A DNA stretch of 64,000 nt. Origin: Bog-375 sp049587755 (GTDB lineage Bacteria; Acidobacteriota; Terriglobia; Bryobacterales; Bryobacteraceae). The stretch covers positions 55,922 to 119,921 of the forward strand of contig JBAVEN010000014.1 of the NCBI GenBank assembly GCA_049587755.1, in the 5' to 3' direction. Each line of letters begins with the position of its first letter. Position 1 is the stretch's first letter. A program made the translations under genes and the position numbers. Under the pieces are notes generated by a model that ran no database searches, was not told the DNA's origin, and was given only the letters and a program-made list of their open reading frames with translations. This document shows, piece by piece, positions 41,712-52,718 of this stretch.

Positions 41712-41720
41712 CAGGAACCT

Positions 41721-42191
41721 ATGCCACGCAGAAGAAGAGCCGTTGTTCGTGAAGTATTGCCGGATCCGGTCTACAATTCCACGCTCGTCGAAAAATTCGT
41801 GAATTCGATGATGTGGCAGGGCAAGAAGACTGTCGCGCAGGGCATCTTTTATGACGCCATGGATAAGCTGCGCGAGCGCACCCAGGACGACCCGCTGAAG
41901 GCTTTCAAGAAGGCGGTCGAGAACACCAAGCCGCTGCTCGAAGTGAAGACGCGCCGCGTGGGCGGCGCCAACTACCAGGTGCCGATCGAAGTGCCGCAGA
42001 ACCGGCGCACCTCGCTCGCCATCCGCTGGATTCTGATCAACGCGCGCTCGCGCGCGGAAAAAGGCATGCCGGAAAAGCTGGCCAATGAGTTGAACGACGC
42101 CGCCAATTTGCGCGGTGGAGCGATTAAGAAAAGGGACGATGTACATCGCATGGCGGAGGCCAATAAGGCGTTCGCGCATTATCGGTGGTGA
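41721..42191 (+). CDS. rpsG: Ribosomal protein S7
   Basis: A 156-aa S7 (PRRRRAVVREVLPDPVYNSTLVEKFVN start, VGGANYQVPIEVPQNRR, and AHYRW end) that nucleates 30S head assembly on 16S rRNA. Length matches the family. In E. coli S7 represses its own operon; the spacer after it (42192-42269) contains a hairpin repeat but no clear S7 binding site. It lies 78 bases upstream of fusA. Confidence 0.97.
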   Translation: MPRRRRAVVREVLPDPVYNSTLVEKFVNSMMWQGKKTVAQGIFYDAMDKLRERTQDDPLKAFKKAVENTKPLLEVKTRRVGGANYQVPIEVPQNRRTSLAIRWILINARSRAEKGMPEKLANELNDAANLRGGAIKKRDDVHRMAEANKAFAHYRW

Positions 42192-42203
42192 AGGCTGAAG
42201 GAT

Positions 42204-42245
42204 GCGCCCGCAAGCGGGCGTTGGCAGGTTGAAACCTGCCCCACC
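42204..42245. repeat. Hairpin pair between rpsG and fusA (GGTGGGGCAGG family, copy 2)
   Basis: Two adjacent hairpins: GCGCCCGC with GCGGGCG (42204-42220), then an element (42218-42245) that is the reverse-orientation near copy of 18715-18742 (arms GGCAGGTT/AACCTGCC). They could tune fusA expression relative to rpsG or simply be an inserted repeat. Confidence 0.5.
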
Positions 42246-42269
42246 GTTTAGCAACAAGGCAGAGAGTTT

Positions 42270-44360
<2,091 letters not shown>

Positions 44361-44372
44361 GAGATTGTTCTT

Positions 44373-45560
<1,188 letters not shown>

Positions 45561-45584
45561 ATGGGCGCGTGCCGCACGCGTAGC

Positions 45585-45602
45585 GGCCGGGCGCGCCCGG
45601 CC
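45585..45602. repeat. Perfect 18-bp palindrome between tuf and rpsJ
   Basis: GGCCGGGCGCGCCCGGCC is its own complement, and lies in the 77-base gap after tuf. It may lower read-through from tuf into rpsJ, or belong with the other palindromic spacers of this operon. Confidence 0.5.
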
Positions 45603-45637
45603 GGCGCGGGCGAATCGCTCGTCCGTCGAGGAAATTT

Positions 45638-45958
45638 ATGGCGCTGAGAGAACGCATTCGCATCCGACTGAAAGCTTACGATCACCGGGTGCTCGACCAG
45701 TCGACGACCGAGATCGTGGATACGGCCAAACGCACCGGCGCGTCCGTGGCGGGGCCGATTCCGCTGCCGACTTCGCGCAGCATCACCACGGTGCTTCGCT
45801 CGCCGCACGTGGATAAGAAGTCGCGGGAGCAGTTTGAGATCCGGACGCACAAGCGGCTTCTGGACATACTGGAGCCGACCCAGCAAACGGTGGACGCGCT
45901 GATGAAGCTGGATCTGCCGGCGGGCGTGGATGTGGAGATCAAGGCGTTTGGCAAGTAG
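45638..45958 (+). CDS. rpsJ: Ribosomal protein S10
   Basis: A 106-aa S10 with IRIRLKAYDHRVLDQST, GPIPLPT and HVDKKSREQFEIRTHKRL, as in the family (about 103 aa). It sits in the 30S head and, as NusE, joins the antitermination complex with NusB. GAGGAAATTT precedes the ATG. First gene of the S10 block, followed by a 78-base spacer with two hairpins before rplC. Confidence 0.97.
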   Translation: MALRERIRIRLKAYDHRVLDQSTTEIVDTAKRTGASVAGPIPLPTSRSITTVLRSPHVDKKSREQFEIRTHKRLLDILEPTQQTVDALMKLDLPAGVDVEIKAFGK

Positions 45959-45964
45959 CGCCTG

Positions 45965-46019
45965 GGGCGGGCCGCGAGCCCGCCCGCGACGCTGAGACAG
46001 GGTGGGTCCGAGATCCACC
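45965..46019 (+). promoter_or_regulatory. Two hairpins between rpsJ and rplC
   Basis: GGGCGGGC with GCCCGCCC around a 5-nt loop (45965-45985), then GGTGGGTC with ATCCACC (46001-46018), just before the rplC ribosome site. Possible mRNA processing or translational control elements; there is no proof of function. Confidence 0.4.
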
Positions 46020-46036
46020 TCAGCAAGGAATGTGGA

Positions 46037-46669
46037 ATGAGTCCAGGAATTCTTGGCAAGAAAATCGGAATGACGCAGATGTTCCGGCCCGATGGCCAGG
46101 CGGTGCCGGTCACCCTGCTCAAGGCTGGTCCGTGCACGGTGGTGCAGCGCAAGACGCCCACCACGGACGGTTATGACGCCGTGCAGCTCGGCCTGGTGGA
46201 ATTCGTCAAGCCGCAGCGGATCAACAAGCCCGCCACCGGTCATCTCAAAAAGGCCGGCGCGGAAGGCAGCAAATTTCTGCGCGAGTTTCCGCTGGCGCCC
46301 GGCGACGAAGATTTCAAGCTCGGCGACAAGGTGCTGGTGGACCAGTTCAAGCCTAAGGACAAGGTGGACGTGATCGGCGTCAGCAAGGGCCGCGGCTTCG
46401 CCGGCCTGGTGAAGCGCCATCATTTTCGCGGCGGCGAAGGCTCGCACGGGTCGATGTTCCATCGCGCTCCCGGTTCCATCGGCGCTTCCAGTTACCCCTC
46501 GCGGGTGATGCCGGGGATGCGCATGGCCGGCCGCATGGGCGACGCGCGTGTCACCGTGCGCAACCTGGAGGTGATGGAAGTGGACACCGAGGACAACGTG
46601 CTGGTGGTGAAGGGTGCGGTGCCAGGACCCAACGGCGGCTACGTGGTGGTGCGGAGGTCCAAGAGGTAA
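46037..46669 (+). CDS. rplC: Ribosomal protein L3
   Basis: A 210-aa L3 with GILGKKIGMTQMFRPDG at the start, GHLKKAG and the conserved loop region GSHGSMFHRAPGSIGASSYPSRVMPGMRMAGRMG (about 137-170), which reaches toward the peptidyl transferase centre. Length is normal. It is an early-assembling 50S protein. Only 5 bases separate it from rplD. Confidence 0.97.
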   Translation: MSPGILGKKIGMTQMFRPDGQAVPVTLLKAGPCTVVQRKTPTTDGYDAVQLGLVEFVKPQRINKPATGHLKKAGAEGSKFLREFPLAPGDEDFKLGDKVLVDQFKPKDKVDVIGVSKGRGFAGLVKRHHFRGGEGSHGSMFHRAPGSIGASSYPSRVMPGMRMAGRMGDARVTVRNLEVMEVDTEDNVLVVKGAVPGPNGGYVVVRRSKR

Positions 46670-46674
46670 CCCCG

Positions 46675-47301
46675 ATGCCGACAGTCGACGTAGTGGACTT
46701 GAATAACGAGAAGGTCGGTGAGATGGAACTCGCCGATGCGGTTTTCGGCGCCGAGGTCAACGAGGCGTTGCTGTACGAAGCGGTCCGGCACTTCCAGGCG
46801 GGCGAGCGTGCGGGCACGCATAAAACCAAGGTGCGGCGTGAAGTCGCCGGCTCCGGCAAGAAGCTGTGGAAACAGAAGGGAACCGGCCGCGCGCGCGTGG
46901 GCTCCATTCGCTCTCCGCTTTGGCGGCACGGCGGCACCTCGCACGGCCCGGTGCCGCGCGATTACAGTTACAAGCTGCCGCACAAGATGGTGCTGGGCGC
47001 GCTGCGCTCGGCGCTGTCGGCGAAGGTGCGCGATGGCGAGCTGAAGGTAGTGCAGGCGTTCGATTTCGCCGAGCCCAAAACCAAGCTGGCGAAGAGCGCG
47101 CTCGCGAAGCTCGAAGCCTCGCGAACCGTCCTGGTGGTGGATAACGGCGACAACAAGAATCTGGCGCTGGGCCTGCGCAACCTGCAGGGCGTGACTTTGA
47201 TGCCCACCAAGGACGTCAACGCGTATCATCTGCTGGGCCATCGCAGCGTGCTGCTCTCGGCGGCTGCCGCGCAGAAGTTCTCGGAGGCATTGGCGAAATG
47301 A
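46675..47301 (+). CDS. rplD: Ribosomal protein L4
   Basis: A 208-aa L4 with the exit-tunnel loop SGKKLWKQKGTGRARVGSIRSPLWRHGGTSHGP (about 60-95). It overlaps rplW by 4 bases. In gamma-proteobacteria L4 represses the S10 operon, but here no S10-type leader is upstream of rpsJ as a separate promoter, so such control is not supported. Confidence 0.96.
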   Translation: MPTVDVVDLNNEKVGEMELADAVFGAEVNEALLYEAVRHFQAGERAGTHKTKVRREVAGSGKKLWKQKGTGRARVGSIRSPLWRHGGTSHGPVPRDYSYKLPHKMVLGALRSALSAKVRDGELKVVQAFDFAEPKTKLAKSALAKLEASRTVLVVDNGDNKNLALGLRNLQGVTLMPTKDVNAYHLLGHRSVLLSAAAAQKFSEALAK

Positions 47302-47585
47302 CCATCCACAAAGTATTGCGCCGCCCGCTGGTCACCGAAAAGGGCGTGGAGAAGAAGGATAACGAGCGCACGATGTGCTTCGAAGTGGCCGCGGACGCCA
47401 ATAAGACTCAGGTGAAAGAGGCGGTCCAGAAGCTGTTTAAGGTGAAGGTCGCCGAAGTGCGCACCGCCAACATGGAAGGTAAGCTGCGCCGCCGCGGTAA
47501 GTTCGCCGGTTACCGCTCGGATTGGAAGAAGGCGTACGTCAAGCTCAAGGCCGGGGAGAAAGTCCCCGAGTTCGCGGAGATCTAG
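47298..47585 (+). CDS. rplW: Ribosomal protein L23
   Basis: A 95-aa L23 (VLRRPLVTEKG, FEVAADANKTQVKEAVQKLFKVKVAEVRTANM), standard length. It lies at the tunnel exit and is the docking site for trigger factor and SRP. The start overlaps the rplD stop by 4 bases and rplB follows after 3, so all three are translationally coupled. Confidence 0.96.
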   Translation: MTIHKVLRRPLVTEKGVEKKDNERTMCFEVAADANKTQVKEAVQKLFKVKVAEVRTANMEGKLRRRGKFAGYRSDWKKAYVKLKAGEKVPEFAEI

Positions 47586-47588
47586 TCC

Positions 47589-48419
47589 ATGCCGATCAAG
47601 ACTTTTCGACCCACCACCGCGACCCGCCGCTTCCATACGCTGGTTTCGCGCGAAGGGCTCAGCAAACAGAAGCCGGAAAAATTGCTGGTCGAATCCAAGG
47701 CGCGCACCGGCGGCCGCAACAGCACCGGGCACGTCACCTCGCGCTTCATCGGCGGCGGCGCCAAGAAGGCCTACCGCGTGGTGGATTTCAAGCGCGACAA
47801 GGCCGGCATTCCGGCAGTGGTGGCGGCCATCGAGTACGATCCCAACCGCAGCGCGCGCATCGCTCTGCTGCATTACGCAGATGGCGAAAAGCGGTACATC
47901 CTGCAGCCGGACGGATTGAAGGTCGGGCAGAAGGTGATGTCCGGCGCGGATGCCGATATTCTGCTGGGCAACGCGCTGCCGCTGAAGAACGTGCCGGCCG
48001 GCACCATCGTGCACAACATCGAATTGCGGCCGGGCAAGGGCGGGCAGATGGCGCGCTCGGCCGGATCACAGGCACAACTGGTTTCCAAGGAGGGCGGCAT
48101 GGCGCTGCTCAAGCTGCCCTCCGGCGAAACGCGACGGGTGCAACTGGATTGCATGGCCACCGTGGGGCAGGTGGGCAACGTAGACCACGAGAACGTTTCC
48201 CTCGGCAAGGCGGGGCGCACGCGCTGGCTGGGCAAGACCCCGCACAACCGCGGCGTCTCTATGAATCCGGTCGACCATCCGCACGGCGGCGGCGAAGGCA
48301 AAACCTCCGGCGGCCGCCACCCGGTCACGCCCTGGGGCCAGCCCACGCGCGGTTTTAAGACGCGCAACAACAAGCGAACCAACAAGTGGATCGTCACGCG
48401 CAAGACCAAGAAGAGGTAA
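47589..48419 (+). CDS. rplB: Ribosomal protein L2
   Basis: A 276-aa L2 with KTFRPTTATRRF at the start, GRNSTGHVTSRFIGGGAKKAYR and the core-conserved NPVDHPHGGGEGKT (about 222-235) near the peptidyl transferase centre. Full length. Needed for subunit joining and peptide-bond formation. 3 bases to rpsS. Confidence 0.97.
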   Translation: MPIKTFRPTTATRRFHTLVSREGLSKQKPEKLLVESKARTGGRNSTGHVTSRFIGGGAKKAYRVVDFKRDKAGIPAVVAAIEYDPNRSARIALLHYADGEKRYILQPDGLKVGQKVMSGADADILLGNALPLKNVPAGTIVHNIELRPGKGGQMARSAGSQAQLVSKEGGMALLKLPSGETRRVQLDCMATVGQVGNVDHENVSLGKAGRTRWLGKTPHNRGVSMNPVDHPHGGGEGKTSGGRHPVTPWGQPTRGFKTRNNKRTNKWIVTRKTKKR

Positions 48420-48422
48420 GAA

Positions 48423-48716
48423 ATGGGCAGATCCGTCAAGAAGGGACCGTTTACCGACACGCACCTGGAAGCCAAGCTGGCCGTGCTCACCGCCGCCAAT
48501 GAAAAAAAGGTGGTCCGCACCTGGTCGCGCCGCTCCACCATCCTGCCGGAATTCGTCGGCCACACCGTGGCGGTCCATAACGGCAAGAAATTCATTCCGG
48601 TCTACATCACCGAAAACATGGTGGGGCATAAGATGGGCGAGTTTTCCCCCACGCGCAGCTTCCGGGGCCACTCGGTGAAAGCGGCTACCACGGAGAAAAC
48701 GGCCAAGCCGGCATAA
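48423..48716 (+). CDS. rpsS: Ribosomal protein S19
   Basis: A 97-aa S19 (GRSVKKGPFTDTHLEAKL, STILPEFVGHTVAVHNGKKFIPVYITENMVGHKMGEFSPTRSFRGH). Slightly longer than the 92-aa norm through an Ala/Lys/Thr tail. In the 30S head, it contacts tRNA at the A and P sites and pairs with S13. 10 bases to rplV. Confidence 0.96.
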   Translation: MGRSVKKGPFTDTHLEAKLAVLTAANEKKVVRTWSRRSTILPEFVGHTVAVHNGKKFIPVYITENMVGHKMGEFSPTRSFRGHSVKAATTEKTAKPA

Positions 48717-48726
48717 GAGGAAGAGT

Positions 48727-49068
48727 ATGGAATCCAAAGCGGAAGCCAGATACATCCGAGTCTCCCCGCAGAAAGCGCGCCTGGTGGTGGACCTCATCCG
48801 CGGCATGCAGGCGGGAGAGGCGTTGAGCGCCTTGCGCGCCGCCAACAAGCGGATCGCGCCCACGGTGGAAAAGGTGCTGCAATCGGCCATCGCCAACGCG
48901 CAGAACCTGAACGAAGACGTGGATGTGGACCGCCTGTTCGTGTCCGAAGCCAAGGTCAACGAAGGCCCGCGCATGAAGCGGGTGCGGCCCGCGCCCATGG
49001 GCCGCGCTTACCGGTACCAGCGCCGCATGGCGCACATCGTCATCAGGGTGACGGAGAAGGAAGCATAG
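48727..49068 (+). CDS. rplV: Ribosomal protein L22
   Basis: A 113-aa L22 (SPQKARLVVDLIRGMQAGEALSALRAANKR, RVRPAPMGRAYRYQRRMAHI). The extended beta-hairpin tip (about 80-100) lines the exit tunnel where macrolide resistance can arise. Its stop abuts the rpsC ATG with no gap. Confidence 0.96.
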   Translation: MESKAEARYIRVSPQKARLVVDLIRGMQAGEALSALRAANKRIAPTVEKVLQSAIANAQNLNEDVDVDRLFVSEAKVNEGPRMKRVRPAPMGRAYRYQRRMAHIVIRVTEKEA

Positions 49069-50067
49069 ATGGGACAGAAAGTTCATCCGTACGGTTTCCG
49101 GCTGGGATTCAACAAGCCATGGCGCTCGCGCTGGTTCGCCAAGCACGGCTATTCCAAACTGCTGCAGGAAGACGTCGAGCTGCGCCGGGACCTCACCGGC
49201 CGGCTGCAATCGGCCGGCGTCAGCTCGATTGAAGTCGATCGCCCCGGCAACAAATTGCGCGTCACCATCCGCACTTCGCGGCCCGGCATCATCATCGGAC
49301 GCAAAGGCGCGGAAATCGAAAAGCTCAAACAGGACCTGGCCAAGAAGACGCACCGCGAGGTGTTCATCGACATCCAGGAAGTGCAGAAGGCGGAACTCGA
49401 CGCCCAGCTCATTTCCGAGTCCATCGCGCTGCAACTGGAAAAGCGCGTCGCCTTCCGCCGTGCCATGCGCAAGGCGGTGGATACGGCGATGCGTTTCGCC
49501 ACCGGCCCGTTCGTATGCAAGGGCATCAAGGTGCGCGTCTCCGGGCGCCTGAATGGCGCCGAGATTGCGCGCAGCGAATGGTACTTGCAAGGCCAGCTTC
49601 CGCTGCACACGCTGCGCGCCGATATCGACTACGGTTTCACCGAAGCGCACACCACTTACGGCGTCATCGGCATCAAGACGTGGATTTATAAGGGCGATAT
49701 TCTGGATCTCAGCAAACGCCGTAGCGGCGGGCTGCCCGAGCCGGAGCCGCGCCGCGAGCCGCGCGACCGGCGCGACCGGCGCGACCGCGACCGCAGAAGC
49801 GAACGCCCGCAAGAGCGCCCCTACGAGCCGCCGGCTGCCGCCGCGCCGGAACCCACGGGCCCGGCCCATCAAGTGCCGCCGGCAGATCTGCCCCGCCCGG
49901 CTTTGCGGCCCGCGGTGCCCATTCTGCCGCCGCTAATGTCGCCGCAGCAGCCTTCCTGGAAGGCAGAAGTACGGCAGGAGGCCGAACCGCAACCGGCCGA
50001 AACCGCCGCGCCCGAAACTGCGGCGCCCGATGCGCCGCCTCCGGCCGGCGAGGGCGAGAACAAGTAG
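49069..50067 (+). CDS. rpsC: Ribosomal protein S3 with long disordered C-terminal extension
   Basis: A 332-aa S3. The core (about 1-217) is normal: MGQKVHPYGFRLG, the KH-type RNA-binding loop RPGIIIGRKGAEIEKLK (about 71-87), FATGPFVCKGIKVRVSGRL, and TYGVIGIKTWIYKGDI. The last 115 residues are extra: an Arg/Asp-rich stretch (about 225-250), then Pro/Ala/Glu-rich low complexity to the end. Bacterial S3 is usually 205-275 aa. The core binds 16S rRNA at the mRNA entry channel, so the tail would project near the entering mRNA. It is followed by rplP after 19 bases. Confidence 0.95.
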   Translation: MGQKVHPYGFRLGFNKPWRSRWFAKHGYSKLLQEDVELRRDLTGRLQSAGVSSIEVDRPGNKLRVTIRTSRPGIIIGRKGAEIEKLKQDLAKKTHREVFIDIQEVQKAELDAQLISESIALQLEKRVAFRRAMRKAVDTAMRFATGPFVCKGIKVRVSGRLNGAEIARSEWYLQGQLPLHTLRADIDYGFTEAHTTYGVIGIKTWIYKGDILDLSKRRSGGLPEPEPRREPRDRRDRRDRDRRSERPQERPYEPPAAAAPEPTGPAHQVPPADLPRPALRPAVPILPPLMSPQQPSWKAEVRQEAEPQPAETAAPETAAPDAPPPAGEGENK

Positions 50068-50086
50068 GGACTGAGAGCAAATCGCC

Positions 50087-50503
50087 ATGATGATGCCAAA
50101 GAAGGTCAAGTACAGGAAGCAGCAGCGCGGGCGCATGGCCGGCAAGGCGTGGCGCGGTTCCACCATCGCCTTCGGCGAGTATGGCCTGAAGGCCATGGAA
50201 TGCGCCTGGATCACCGACCGCCAGATTGAGGCCGCGCGCGTCGCTATGACCCGCTCCATCAAGCGCGGCGGCAAGGTCTGGATTCGCCTGTTCCCGGACA
50301 AGCCGATTACCAAGAAGCCCGCCGAAACCCGCATGGGAAAAGGCAAGGGCGCGCCGGAACAGTGGGTAGCGGTGATCCGCCCCGGCAAGGTTCTGTTTGA
50401 AATGGAAGGCGTGGACCGCGCCACGGCGTTCGACGCCATGCGCCTGGCGGCCCACAAGCTGCCCATGAAGAGCAAGTTCATTTCCCGGGAGAACGCGGAG
50501 TAA
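50087..50503 (+). CDS. rplP: Ribosomal protein L16
   Basis: A 138-aa L16 (PKKVKYRKQQRGRM, GSTIAFGEYGLKAMECAWITDRQIEAARVAMTR, ETRMGKGKGAPEQWVAVI). Three consecutive ATG codons (50087, 50090, 50093) could start it; family members begin MxPKK, favouring 50090 or 50093. It organises the A-site part of the 50S. 4 bases to rpmC. Confidence 0.95.
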   Translation: MMMPKKVKYRKQQRGRMAGKAWRGSTIAFGEYGLKAMECAWITDRQIEAARVAMTRSIKRGGKVWIRLFPDKPITKKPAETRMGKGKGAPEQWVAVIRPGKVLFEMEGVDRATAFDAMRLAAHKLPMKSKFISRENAE

Positions 50504-50507
50504 GGAT

Positions 50508-50738
50508 ATGAAGTCGCAAAAAGTTCGCGATCTGGACGACCTGGAATTGCGCCGCCAGCTCGTCGAGATGGAAGAGCAGATGTTCCGTCTCCAGTTTCAG
50601 ATGTCGATGGGGCAGCTCGACGGCTTGAAGAAGGTCCGCAGTATGAGAAAGACGCGCGCGCGCATCTTCACCGTGCTGCGCGAGCGGGAGCTGGCAGGGA
50701 CCGCGCAGGCGCAACCGGCGCCGGGAGCGAAGAAATAG
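50508..50738 (+). CDS. rpmC: Ribosomal protein L29
   Basis: A 76-aa L29 (KVRDLDDLELRRQLVEMEEQMFRLQFQMSMGQLDGLKKVRSMRKTRARIFTVLRERE core shortened in description), a two-helix protein at the tunnel exit beside L23. It has a short Ala/Pro/Gln tail compared with the 65-aa norm. Single-base gap to rpsQ. Confidence 0.93.
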   Translation: MKSQKVRDLDDLELRRQLVEMEEQMFRLQFQMSMGQLDGLKKVRSMRKTRARIFTVLRERELAGTAQAQPAPGAKK

Positions 50739-50739
50739 C

Positions 50740-51045
50740 ATGGCCGAACAGCAGCAGGTCCATACCAAGAACGAGAAGATCGGCCAGGTGGTCTCAACCA
50801 AGATGACCAAGACCATCGTGGTGGAAGTGAGCCGCCGCGTGCCGCATCCGCTCTACCGCCGCATCGTCGCCAAGCGGAAGAAGTTCTACGCGCATGACGA
50901 GCAGGGGACGGCCCGGCTGGGTGACGTGGTGCGCATCGTCGAATGCCGCCCTCTCAGCAAGCTGAAGCGCTGGACGCTGGCCGAAGTGGTGCGCCGCGCT
51001 GCCCAGGTGGCAGTGCAGCCAGCGGAATTGGACGTGAAGATTTGA
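50740..51045 (+). CDS. rpsQ: Ribosomal protein S17
   Basis: A 101-aa S17 (GQVVSTKMTKTIVVEVSRRVPHPLYRRIVAKRKKFYAHDEQ, VRIVECRPLSKLKRWTLAEVV), an OB-fold protein of the 30S body, with N- and C-terminal extensions to the 85-aa norm. The gap to rplN (106 bases) is the longest inside the S10/spc part and holds an inverted purine-rich repeat. Confidence 0.94.
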   Translation: MAEQQQVHTKNEKIGQVVSTKMTKTIVVEVSRRVPHPLYRRIVAKRKKFYAHDEQGTARLGDVVRIVECRPLSKLKRWTLAEVVRRAAQVAVQPAELDVKI

Positions 51046-51051
51046 AGAGAG

Positions 51052-51141
51052 AAGAAGACAGAAAACAGGAGTCGGAAGACAGAATGGCGGTGGCTACGCG
51101 GATTTATGTTCTGGCTTCTGACTTCTCACTTCTGACTTCCT
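51052..51141. repeat. Imperfect inverted repeat inserted between rpsQ and rplN
   Basis: Left arm (51052-51083) is purine-rich with AGAAGACAGAAAACAGGAG, right arm (51108-51141) is its pyrimidine-rich counterpart with repeated CTGACTTC units. The composition differs from the neighbouring genes. It looks like an inserted repeat that keeps the operon intact, as the 51152 start retains a ribosome site (TGGAGC). Confidence 0.55.
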
Positions 51142-51151
51142 GGAGCTTCTT

Positions 51152-51520
51152 ATGATTGGAATGCGAACGATTCTCGAGGTCGCCGATAATTCCGGCGCGC
51201 GCAAGCTCTCTTGCATTCTGCCGCGCGGCGGCGACCTAGGCCTGCGCGCCGGCTTGGGTGACGTGGTCACCGCCAGCGTGAAAGAGGCCACCCCCGAGTC
51301 GCAGGTCAAGAAGGGAAAGGTGGTGCGCTGCGTGATCGTGCGCATGCGTAAGGAGACGCGGCGCAAGGACGGCACCTATATCCGCTTCGACTCCAACGCC
51401 GCCGTGCTCATCAACGAAACCGGCGAGCCGGTGGGCACGCGCGTGTTCGGTCCCGTGGCGCGGGAACTGCGCGAAAAGAAATTCATGAAGATCGTTTCGC
51501 TCGCCCCCGAGGTAATTTGA
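51152..51520 (+). CDS. rplN: Ribosomal protein L14
   Basis: A 122-aa L14 (MIGMRTILEVADNSGARKLSCI, GDVVTASVKEATPESQVKKGKVVRCVIVRMRKETRRKDGTYIRFD, FMKIVSLAPEVI), standard length. Lies at the subunit interface, binds EF and RsfS. The stop shares one base with the rplX ATG. Confidence 0.96.
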   Translation: MIGMRTILEVADNSGARKLSCILPRGGDLGLRAGLGDVVTASVKEATPESQVKKGKVVRCVIVRMRKETRRKDGTYIRFDSNAAVLINETGEPVGTRVFGPVARELREKKFMKIVSLAPEVI

Positions 51521-51891
51521 TGCCACAAGCACACAAGAAGCCGGCCGAGCCGGTCCGCATCGATATCCAGAAGGAAGACACCGTCAAGGTGATTTCCGGG
51601 CGCGACAAGGGCAAAACCGGCCGCGTGCTGCGCGTCGACCGCGGGACCGGCAAGGTCCTGGTGGAGCACGTGATGATGATCAAGCGTCACACCCGCCCCA
51701 ACCCCTCGCAGCAGATCAAGGGCGGCATCGCCGAGCGCGAGAGTCCCATCCCGGCCTCTAATGTGATGGTGGTTTGTCCGGCCTGCAATAAGGCGGCCCG
51801 CGTCGCCCATCACATGGATTCCGTCGCCGGCGGCAAGACGCGGCGCACGCGGGTCTGCCGCAAGTGCGGCCAGACCCTGGACAAAAAATAG
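51520..51891 (+). CDS. rplX: Ribosomal protein L24, zinc-ribbon form
   Basis: Start at the ATG 51520, which overlaps the rplN stop by one base; an in-frame TTG lies one codon upstream. The 123-aa L24 has a KOW-type core (KVISGRDKGKTGRVLRVDRGTGKVLVEHV) and the bacterial CPAC...CRKC zinc-ribbon end (CPAC at about 86-89, CRKC at about 113-116). An assembly initiator at the tunnel exit. Confidence 0.95.
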   Translation: MPQAHKKPAEPVRIDIQKEDTVKVISGRDKGKTGRVLRVDRGTGKVLVEHVMMIKRHTRPNPSQQIKGGIAERESPIPASNVMVVCPACNKAARVAHHMDSVAGGKTRRTRVCRKCGQTLDKK

Positions 51892-51901
51892 CGGAGAAAC
51901 T

Positions 51902-52444
51902 ATGGCGGCACGTTTGAGAGAGTTGTACCAGAAAAAAGTGGTTCCCACGCTGACCAAGGAATTCGGCTACAAGAACACCATGGCGGTGCCGAGAATCGAG
52001 AAGATCTCGATCAATATCGGCCTCGGCGAAGCTACCCAGAACGGCAAGTTGATGGATGGCGCGGTGGCCGAGCTGGGGCTGATCGCGGGTCAGAAGCCGG
52101 TCATCACCAAGGCCACCAAGTCCATCTCCCAGTTCAAGCTGCGCGAAGGCCAGTCGATCGGCTGCATGGTGACCCTGCGCGGCGACCGCATGTACGAGTT
52201 TTTCGACCGCCTGGTCAACGTGGCTCTGCCGCGCGTCCGCGATTTCCGCGGCGTCTCGAGCAAGAGCTTCGATGGCCGCGGCAACTACACGCTGGGCGTC
52301 AAGGACCAGTTGATTTTCCCCGAAATCGACTACGCCAAGGTGGAGAAGACCAAGGGAATGAACATTTCGATCACCACCACGGCCGCGACCGATGCCGAAG
52401 GGCTGGCCTTGCTGCGCCACATGGGGATGCCGTTCCGGCAGTAA
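51902..52444 (+). CDS. rplE: Ribosomal protein L5
   Basis: A 180-aa L5 (MAARLRELYQKKVVPTLTKEFGYKNTMAVPRIEKISINIGLGEA, TLRGDRMYEFFDRL, GISIT-like end MNISITTTAATDAE). Standard length. Binds 5S rRNA and contacts the P-site tRNA and S13. 18 bases to rpsN. Confidence 0.96.
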   Translation: MAARLRELYQKKVVPTLTKEFGYKNTMAVPRIEKISINIGLGEATQNGKLMDGAVAELGLIAGQKPVITKATKSISQFKLREGQSIGCMVTLRGDRMYEFFDRLVNVALPRVRDFRGVSSKSFDGRGNYTLGVKDQLIFPEIDYAKVEKTKGMNISITTTAATDAEGLALLRHMGMPFRQ

Positions 52445-52462
52445 CCGGAAGGAAGAGGAACG

Positions 52463-52672
52463 ATGGCTACAACCGCGAAAATCGCCAAGGATCAAAAGTT
52501 GAGCAAGGCCGTAAAAGCCAAGACCCCCAAGCTTCGCTGCCGGCACCGCAACCGCTGCTGGCGCTGCGGCCGGCCGCGCGCCTTTTTGCGCAAGTTCGGT
52601 GTCTGCCGCCTCTGCTTCCGCCAGCTTGCCCTGAACGGCGAGATCCCGGGCGTGATCAAGGCGAGTTGGTGA
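52463..52672 (+). CDS. rpsN: Ribosomal protein S14, zinc type
   Basis: A 69-aa S14 of the short Zn-binding (S14-Z, rpsZ) form: CRHRNRCWRCGRPRAFLRKFG, then VCRLCFRQLALNGEIPGVIKASW, with the two CxxC pairs (CWRC, CRLC). The N-terminal 20 residues are longer than the 61-aa norm. Placed in the 30S head. Zinc dependence means no alternative zinc-free copy is implied from this window. Confidence 0.95.
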   Translation: MATTAKIAKDQKLSKAVKAKTPKLRCRHRNRCWRCGRPRAFLRKFGVCRLCFRQLALNGEIPGVIKASW

Positions 52673-52718
52673 GAACCAGGGAAGAAGCCGGCCGCGGCCG
52701 GCGAGTATCAGGAGATTT

